A DNA stretch of 17,681 bases, taken from RGIG3102 sp964649845 (GTDB lineage: Bacteria; Bacillota; Clostridia; Oscillospirales; Ruminococcaceae). Numbering within the stretch: the first letter of the stretch is position 1; each line of letters starts with the position of its first letter. The stretch is from the NCBI GenBank assembly GCA_964649845.1, contig CAZYSS010000043.1, positions 1 through 17,681 on the forward strand. The letters run 5' to 3'. Both the position numbers and the translations under genes were made by a program. Below the pieces are notes generated by a model. It saw only the letters and a list, made by a program, of their open reading frames with translations. It was not told the DNA's origin and made no database searches. Positions 13,387 to 17,681 of this stretch are shown in pieces.

Positions 13387-14118
13387 ATGAAAACACCATT
13401 TATCGTACTTACACCGGCAAAAATGAAAATGGAAGAACCATTTGACCAGAGATATACATACACAAACGGCTACAACACAGAGGCTATTTTGCGCGCAGGC
13501 GGCGTACCTGTAGTAGCTGGCTTTATGACAGACGAACAGGCTATGGAATTTATGGCAAAAGCAGACGGTCTGTTTATGACAGGCGGCGCTGATATTGAAC
13601 CTGCGCTTTACGGCGAAGAAAAACAGCCATACTGTGCAACAACACAGCCAGACCGCGATGCATCTGACCACGCCCTGTTCAAAGCTGCAATGGCTCTGAA
13701 AAAACCTATTATCTGTGTTTGCCGCGGCTGCCAGATTGGCAATGTTTTCCTGGGCGGCTCTATGTATCAGGACCTGCCAACACAGCTGCCAAGCGATGTA
13801 AAACACTCTGTATATCCGGAATATATGAAAGAAGCCACACATACAGTTAAAGTGGAAGAAGGCTCACCTCTCCACAAACTGACAGGTGCAACAGAATTCG
13901 GCGTAAACAGCCTGCACCACCAGGGTATCAAAACAATCGGCGAAGGCGTTGTGCCAATGGCCTGGTCACCAGACGGCCTGGTGGAAAGCTGGTACTACGA
14001 TAGTGAAGACCAGTATATCCGCGCTTACCAGTGGCACCCTGAAATGAGCGCCAACAGCGTAAACGGCATAAACATCTTTGAAGATTTTATGGCTGCTGTA
14101 AAAGCAAATATGAAATAA
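13387..14118 (+). CDS. Peptidase C26 / gamma-glutamyl-gamma-aminobutyrate hydrolase family protein
   Basis: A 243-residue class I glutamine-amidotransferase-like hydrolase of the C26 group, whose members cleave gamma-glutamyl amide bonds (for example PuuD in putrescine breakdown). The catalytic triad is complete: the nucleophile Cys112 in IICVCRGCQIGN, and His217 and Glu219 in YQWHPEM. The oxyanion region GLFMTGGADIEPALYGE and the ILRAGGVPVVAG opening also match. Length is normal and there is no signal peptide. AAAGGA lies 8 nt before the ATG. No polyamine genes are nearby, so the natural substrate cannot be assigned; folate-type or peptide gamma-glutamyl substrates are possible. A single-gene unit. 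Confidence 0.93.
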   Translation: MKTPFIVLTPAKMKMEEPFDQRYTYTNGYNTEAILRAGGVPVVAGFMTDEQAMEFMAKADGLFMTGGADIEPALYGEEKQPYCATTQPDRDASDHALFKAAMALKKPIICVCRGCQIGNVFLGGSMYQDLPTQLPSDVKHSVYPEYMKEATHTVKVEEGSPLHKLTGATEFGVNSLHHQGIKTIGEGVVPMAWSPDGLVESWYYDSEDQYIRAYQWHPEMSANSVNGINIFEDFMAAVKANMK

Positions 14119-14129
14119 TCACAAACCAG

Positions 14130-14159
14130 AAAAGGCGCAGTATCTGCTGTGCCTTTTTG
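14130..14159 (+). terminator. Intrinsic terminator of the peptidase C26 gene
   Basis: An 11-bp stem AAAAGGCGCAG/CTGTGCCTTTT (one G-U pair) with a 6-nt loop is followed by TTTTTG. It starts 11 nt after the stop. Confidence 0.85.
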
Positions 14160-14298
14160 TATGCGGGGATGGTTAATGTGCAGGGGCGCTGCGCTAACAA
14201 CAGGGGCACCCTCCCCACACGATTACAGCAATACACAAAATCAATTGTTATTCACAGGATTTCCGGATATATCGGATTGCATCTTTCCCCATAAACAC

Positions 14299-14324
14299 AA
14301 AAAGGAGGCAGTTGCCTCCTTTTT
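14299..14324. terminator. Bidirectional terminator overlapping the thioesterase stop
   Basis: AAAAAGGAGGCA and TGCCTCCTTTTT form a 12-bp stem with a 2-nt loop (or 11 bp with loop AGTT). On the minus strand the stop codon of the thioesterase (14326-14324) touches the base of the stem. The 140 bp between this and the peptidase terminator hold nothing I can identify. Confidence 0.8.
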
Positions 14325-15052
14325 TATCTGTATCTGATTCTTGCGAGAGCACCGGGGGTGCCGTCTGTCTTGATAATGCCTATGTCAAAGCCGTTTTCGC
14401 CATCCTTTTTGCGGATGGTCAGCTGTTCACCCTCGTAGCACTGGTTTTTGTAGGAAATATCCAGCTGTGCTATATCCATTTCTGCCAGCTGCGCTGTGGA
14501 CAGTGCGCCGAATATCAGTTTAATATATTCCACATTGTTCATATGGTGGCTGGTATCCAGGTCTGTGGAGCGCACGGTGTAGGTGTCAATCACAGGGCAA
14601 TGGGCAAAATCGTCTTTGATTCTTTCATAGCTGCCTTCACAGACTGTTTCCGGCCATGGCTGAAAATCTGCCGGATAGCCGTTTTCCATTTTCCGCAGCT
14701 TGCCTGTGGCCGGTTCATACATAGCCCACTCGGTTTTGCCCTCTATCAGCAGTTCATCTCCCTGATGTATTGTGTACAGTCTGTCGCAGCGTATTCTGCC
14801 CGGCTCTGCAGGCCATGTGGCGGCTGTGATATGGCTGAATATACGGGGCAGGCGGTGAATTCTCATCTTTGATTTTACAGCCAGCCAGATAAGTCCTTTG
14901 TGCTGCATAGCATCCATGCCCATACCTATTTCCACAGCGTGTTCTGACGCCATATCCATCAGCAGGGTGAAAATACCCTGCATATCCATAAAACCTTTTT
15001 CATCGCACCGGCTTACAGGCACTCTGAATTCCTTTATCAATCTGTTATTCAT
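14324..15052 (-). CDS. Acyl-ACP thioesterase
   Basis: A 242-residue double-hotdog acyl-ACP thioesterase (FatA/FatB-like family), which releases free fatty acids from acyl carrier protein. The N-terminal hotdog starts FRVPVSRCDEKGFMDMQGIF with a MASEHA helix; IWLAVKSKMRIHRLPR and TEWAMYEPATGKLRKM are typical. The second hotdog carries RSTDLDTSHHMNNVEYI, the catalytic block usually read as D-x-N-x-H-x-NN. Here the Asn of the NxH pair is Ser168, with His170, Asn172 and Asn173 kept. The upstream QueG-like gene ends 15 nt away, so the two are probably co-transcribed. The ribosome site (GAGATGGG) is weak, consistent with coupling. Family assignment is firm; activity with Ser168 is uncertain. Confidence 0.9.
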   Translation of the reverse strand: MNNRLIKEFRVPVSRCDEKGFMDMQGIFTLLMDMASEHAVEIGMGMDAMQHKGLIWLAVKSKMRIHRLPRIFSHITAATWPAEPGRIRCDRLYTIHQGDELLIEGKTEWAMYEPATGKLRKMENGYPADFQPWPETVCEGSYERIKDDFAHCPVIDTYTVRSTDLDTSHHMNNVEYIKLIFGALSTAQLAEMDIAQLDISYKNQCYEGEQLTIRKKDGENGFDIGIIKTDGTPGALARIRYR

Positions 15053-15067
15053 AATCCCATCTCTTTT

Positions 15068-15724
15068 CTATTTATTCATCGGACAGTATTTTATGCACAG
15101 ACCGCACACTGCGCCGCGGCCTATATGCTTGTACCGTTTTTTCATATGATTGGAGCATTTGTCCCGGTTGAAGAACTCTTCCCTTTCCATTCCCGGCTGC
15201 CAGGCTTTGCCGCTGATGGCACCGCTTGGGCACATTTCTTTGCAGATATTGCAGTTTGTGCAAGGGTTTGGCGGCAGTTCCACAGGGTTTTCAAAAGGGC
15301 AGTCGGTAAAAATTGTACCTAGTCTTACACGGGGACCAAAATCCTTGTGGAGAAACAGGGCAGAATTGCCTATGCTGCCCAGGCCTGCCTGTCTGGCTAT
15401 GGCTTTGTGGGAATGGCGGCCGCGGTAGTTCCAGCCTTCGTCATTTATGCTCTGGCTGGCAGCCACTGTGATGTATCTGTAGCCGTTTTCCTGCAACAGC
15501 AAACCTGCCTGCAGCAGGCACTGGTCTATAAGAAAGTTCACTGTGCGGTAATGGTTGAAATATGTGTGTGTAGGTGCGACCTGAATTTCGTCAACAATGG
15601 CGTCTGAAAGCCTGATTACAATGCTCATAGCGTTGTTCAGCCCGCCTGCCCCCTGTTCCACGTGGCAGAAACCCACATCGCTGACGCCCAGAGACTTCAT
15701 CTTTTCCCTTAATTTTTCCTGCAT
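15068..15724 (-). CDS. Short QueG-like (epoxyqueuosine reductase-related) double [4Fe-4S] protein
   Basis: 218 residues. The start at 15724 is chosen because GGGGAGG lies 5 nt upstream; an in-frame ATG eight codons earlier lies upstream of that ribosome site. The C-terminus holds two ferredoxin-type clusters: CxxCxxCxxxCP at Cys155, 158, 161 and 165, and a second set at Cys190, 207, 210 and 214. The middle segment QAGLGSIGNSALFLHKDFGP, followed by VRLGTIFTD, is the signature of the cobamide-binding fold of QueG and reductive dehalogenases. True QueG proteins are over 300 residues and have an extra C-terminal part, so this is a compact relative. It is probably a cytoplasmic corrinoid/Fe-S reductase or electron carrier of unknown substrate. 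First gene of an operon with the acyl-ACP thioesterase. Confidence 0.82.
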   Translation of the reverse strand: MQEKLREKMKSLGVSDVGFCHVEQGAGGLNNAMSIVIRLSDAIVDEIQVAPTHTYFNHYRTVNFLIDQCLLQAGLLLQENGYRYITVAASQSINDEGWNYRGRHSHKAIARQAGLGSIGNSALFLHKDFGPRVRLGTIFTDCPFENPVELPPNPCTNCNICKEMCPSGAISGKAWQPGMEREEFFNRDKCSNHMKKRYKHIGRGAVCGLCIKYCPMNK

Positions 15725-15763
15725 AACAGCCTCCCCATATATCTGCATATAGATAATGTAATA

Positions 15764-15792
15764 ATATTAACAGAAAAACGGGATTTCTTCAA
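15764..15792 (-). promoter_or_regulatory. Candidate promoter of the QueG-like/thioesterase operon
   Basis: On the minus strand TTGAAG (15792-15787) and TAATAT (15769-15764) are 17 bp apart, about 40 bp upstream of the chosen start. Confidence 0.45.
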
Positions 15793-15897
15793 GGTCTCCA
15801 CTCCGGGGCAAAAACAGTTCAATTGTCAAGTATTTTATTGAAATAAGCGGCAGAATATGGTAATCTATTATCCATACTATTATTTCAAGAGGATTTT

Positions 15898-17052
15898 ATG
15901 AAACAGAAAAAAGCTATAAGTCTGGAGACTTTTGTTGTACTTGTGGTGGTTGTAGGCGGCTTTACTGCATTGGGCAGCACTATGGGTATAGCAAACCTGT
16001 TCAACACAATAATGAACACAGCGCATGACCTGCTGCTGAACACAGTATTTTTTATTATGGCAATATCTGTTGTTGCCGGGGCGCTGTCTTCGCTGATGGC
16101 AGAATTCGGGGTAATCAGCCTGCTGAACAAGCTTATTTCACCTCTGATGAGACCGCTGTACGGTCTGCCTGGGGCAGCCAGCCTGGGTATTGTATCCTGT
16201 TTTGTGTCAGACAACCCTGCTATTCTCACATTGAGCAGCAATAACGACTTTATAAAATATTTCAAAAAATATCAGATTCCTGCCCTGTGCAACCTGGGCA
16301 CCAGCTATGGTATGGGTATGATTTTGATGACATATATGCTGGGTCTGGGCGGCGATGGCATTATAGGGGCCACATTCATCGGTCTGCTGGGCGCTGTTAT
16401 AGGCAGCATTGCTTCCTGCCGTCTGCTGATGAGAGCAACAAGAAAGCATTACGGCGTGTCAAAAGAGGAATTCCGCGCTGACCAGAGTATAAAGGCTGAT
16501 GCAGGCAGAGCGGAAGAAATGCGCATAGTAACCGGCTCTGCCCTGGAAAGAGCGCTGAACAGCCTGCTGGAAGGGGGCAAAAGCGGCGTGCAGATGGGTC
16601 TGGACATTATACCCGGTGTGCTGGTGATATGTACATTTGTTATGATTCTCACTTTCGGACCGTCTGCTTCAGGGGTTTACACAGGCGCAGCCTATGAGGG
16701 CGTGGCTCTGCTGCCAAAGCTGGGAGAGCTGATTGAACCGCTGACAAGGGTTCTGTTCGGCTTTAAAGACCCTTCCAATATTGCATTTCCTGTTACCAGT
16801 CTGGGCACCACAGGCGCTGCAATGGCGCTGGTACCACAGATGCTGGAAACAGGCGCTGCTGGCATGAACGAAATTGCAGTGTTCACAGCAATGGGCACCT
16901 GCTGGAGCGGCTATCTGTCCACACATATTTCCATTATGGATGCTCTGAAAGAAAGACAGTTTATAAAAGATGCCATTGTGTCACACACAATAGGCGGTCT
17001 GGTGGCAGGCGTTGCCGCACATTATATATTTGTGCTGTTTGCGCTGATATAG
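15898..17052 (+). CDS. CD0519/CD1768-type membrane protein with nucleoside-recognition (Gate) domains
   Basis: A 384-residue polytopic membrane protein. It has about eight or nine hydrophobic segments in two halves, joined by a charged cytoplasmic stretch at about 185-225 (KHYGVSKEEFRAD onward). The first half (FNTIMNTAHDLLLNTVFFI, GALSSLMAEFGVISLLNKL) and the second half (LEGGKSGVQMGLDIIPGVLV) resemble paired Gate domains, as in SpmA/SpmB-like and nucleoside-transporter-related proteins. The conserved SDNPAI and FKDPSNIAFPVTSLG segments lie at matching places after each Gate region. I recognise it as the CD0519/CD1768 group, probably transporters of unknown substrate. AAGAGGA precedes the start. 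A possible promoter (TTGAAA 15838-15843, TAATCT 15861-15866) is weak. A single-gene unit ending in a strong terminator. Confidence 0.8.
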   Translation: MKQKKAISLETFVVLVVVVGGFTALGSTMGIANLFNTIMNTAHDLLLNTVFFIMAISVVAGALSSLMAEFGVISLLNKLISPLMRPLYGLPGAASLGIVSCFVSDNPAILTLSSNNDFIKYFKKYQIPALCNLGTSYGMGMILMTYMLGLGGDGIIGATFIGLLGAVIGSIASCRLLMRATRKHYGVSKEEFRADQSIKADAGRAEEMRIVTGSALERALNSLLEGGKSGVQMGLDIIPGVLVICTFVMILTFGPSASGVYTGAAYEGVALLPKLGELIEPLTRVLFGFKDPSNIAFPVTSLGTTGAAMALVPQMLETGAAGMNEIAVFTAMGTCWSGYLSTHISIMDALKERQFIKDAIVSHTIGGLVAGVAAHYIFVLFALI

Positions 17053-17065
17053 CAGATAAAAAAAG

Positions 17066-17095
17066 AAAGACACCCGTGGGTGTCTTTTGTTTTTT
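17066..17095 (+). terminator. Intrinsic terminator of the Gate-domain membrane protein gene
   Basis: A perfect 9-bp stem AAAGACACC/GGTGTCTTT with loop CGTG is followed by TTTTGTTTTTT. Confidence 0.88.
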
Positions 17096-17286
17096 GTATA
17101 TGGGAAAATATAGTCCGACCGCTGATTGGATGGGGTGGGTGGAATATATAGTTTATATCGAAATTTAGGGGAAGGGCATGGAAGTTATAAGAAGTAAGGG
17201 CAAATGTGTCCCATTCGGGCCGACGGCCTTGCCTCCACCCACGAATCTCCCGTTGACGGGATAAAAGCAGAATATTGATTTGATTA

Positions 17287-17542
17287 TAACCCGCGGGGAA
17301 ATCGTTTCATCCGCAAGCCGTAAGGGCACCACTATGCTCGCAGGTCGCGCTTGTGTTTTTGGCTTCGCCAAAACCATTCAGGCGCTTTTCTTTACATTGC
17401 CTTGGCCGCGCTCCACCGTAGCGGCCATCTGCACCAAGTCGGCAACCAGTTGCCTCCAAGGGCAGACCGGCAAGGTTGTCTTACAGACAACACCTTTCGA
17501 ATCCGCATCCTTGCTTTGCAAGTATGCGCTCCAACCATAAAG
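17287..17542 (+). repeat. Structured intergenic element, copy B (long form)
   Basis: Collinear with copy A (650-798) in the same orientation. The shared blocks are TAACCCGCGG (17287-17296), CCACTATGCTCGC (17329-17341), the 42-nt core (17430-17471), the hairpin after the core and CCATAAAG (17535-17542). It is longer because about 75 bp are inserted between the second block and the core; the insert carries hairpins TTTTGGC-TTC-GCCAAAA (17357-17373) and TGGCCGC/GCGGCCA (17403-17427). After the core there is a hairpin GTTGTCT-TAC-AGACAAC, with a stem unlike that of copy A. A further hairpin, GCATCCTTGC-TTT-GCAAGTATGC, follows. Confidence 0.65.
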
Positions 17543-17562
17543 TTTTATTTTTCTGAAAATAA

Positions 17563-17591
17563 GCAAAAAAAATCGACCCTTACGGTCGATT
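17563..17591 (-). terminator. Minus-strand terminator downstream of copy B
   Basis: On the minus strand AATCGACC and GGTCGATT form a perfect 8-bp stem with a 5-nt loop, followed by a run of T (AATTTTTTTT-like, from the A-run at 17564-17572). It would end a transcript entering from beyond the right edge. Confidence 0.75.
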
Positions 17592-17611
17592 ATCTGTTAA
17601 TTAATGGTGAT

Positions 17612-17681
17612 GGATTCGTCCTGCGGGCCGCGGGCTAAAAACAGTCCACCGGACTGTTTTATTAACGCCCTGTTCGAATCC
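17612..17681 (-). repeat. Palindromic repeat segment carrying the AGCCCGCGGC block
   Basis: The ends GGATTCG (17612-17618) and CGAATCC (17675-17681) are inverted copies. Inside, AAAACAGTCC/GGACTGTTTT is a perfect 10-bp hairpin with a 3-nt loop (17638-17660). On the minus strand this hairpin is followed at once by TTAGCCCGCGGC (17638-17627), the same 12 bases that follow the hairpin at 624-652. The segment may continue past the window edge. Confidence 0.6.

Larger units (their letters stand above)
17100..17681. other. Gene-free repeat region at the right end
   Basis: No coding region on either strand is convincing. The first 190 bp hold a long-range pair GTGGGTGGA (17135-17143) with TCCACCCAC (17234-17242), a small hairpin GGCC-GAC-GGCC and a hairpin TCCCGT-TG-ACGGGA (17248-17261). 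Then follow structured element copy B (17287-17542), a minus-strand terminator (17563-17591) and a palindromic segment at 17612-17681. CGAATCC occurs at 17498-17504 and 17675-17681, and its reverse complement at 17612-17618. Confidence 0.65.

Noticed and set aside
17612..17681. tRNA gene at the right edge
   Set aside because: Only a T-loop-like GTTCGAATCC is present. The bases before it form a perfect 10-bp hairpin rather than anticodon and D arms.

Overview
The window looks like chromosome from a gut-type Firmicute of class Clostridia, most likely an Oscillospiraceae/Ruminococcaceae-like anaerobe. The clues are AGGAGG-like ribosome sites before most genes, a DUF1540 protein, a CD0519/CD1768-type membrane protein, a stand-alone acyl-ACP thioesterase, a short QueG-like iron-sulfur protein, and a giant secreted protein with Ig-like repeats of the kind found in gut Clostridia. 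The genus is inference; no rRNA or other marker gene is present.

Layout. 1-593: 3' end of a large serine recombinase, the edge of a mobile element, whose reading frame runs through its own terminator. 594-1196: about 600 bp without a gene, packed with hairpins: a structured intergenic element (copy A), a terminator, nested hairpins and a 107-bp inverted repeat. 1197-7163: a 1,988-residue secreted protein with three SGNH/GDSL hydrolase modules, two jelly-roll modules and four Ig-like repeats. 7314-8770: a peroxiredoxin-like gene and a CBM9-like gene, each with its own terminator. 8900-9733 (-): a lipoprotein, convergent on the CBM9-like gene across a shared 15-bp terminator hairpin. 9857-10103: gene-free, with a palindromic and possibly pseudoknotted motif. 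10104-10583 (-): Nudix hydrolase. 10707-11555 (+): YihY/BrkB membrane protein. 11595-11692: REP/MITE-like inverted repeat. 11765-12859 (-): an operon of a GNAT acetyltransferase followed by a nucleotidyltransferase-fold protein, with a near-consensus promoter. 12960-13262 (-): two-copy DUF1540 protein. 13387-14118 (+): class I glutamine-amidotransferase-like peptidase C26. 14324-15724 (-): an operon of a QueG-like Fe-S protein followed by an acyl-ACP thioesterase. 15898-17052 (+): Gate-domain membrane protein. 17100-17681: gene-free repeat region holding a longer, collinear copy (B) of the copy A element.

Most genes are single-gene transcription units closed by intrinsic terminators, with housekeeping or accessory roles and no shared pathway visible. 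The parts most worth a second look are the triple-SGNH surface protein and the pair of collinear intergenic elements, which keep the same sequence blocks and hairpin positions while changing the sequence of some hairpin stems.
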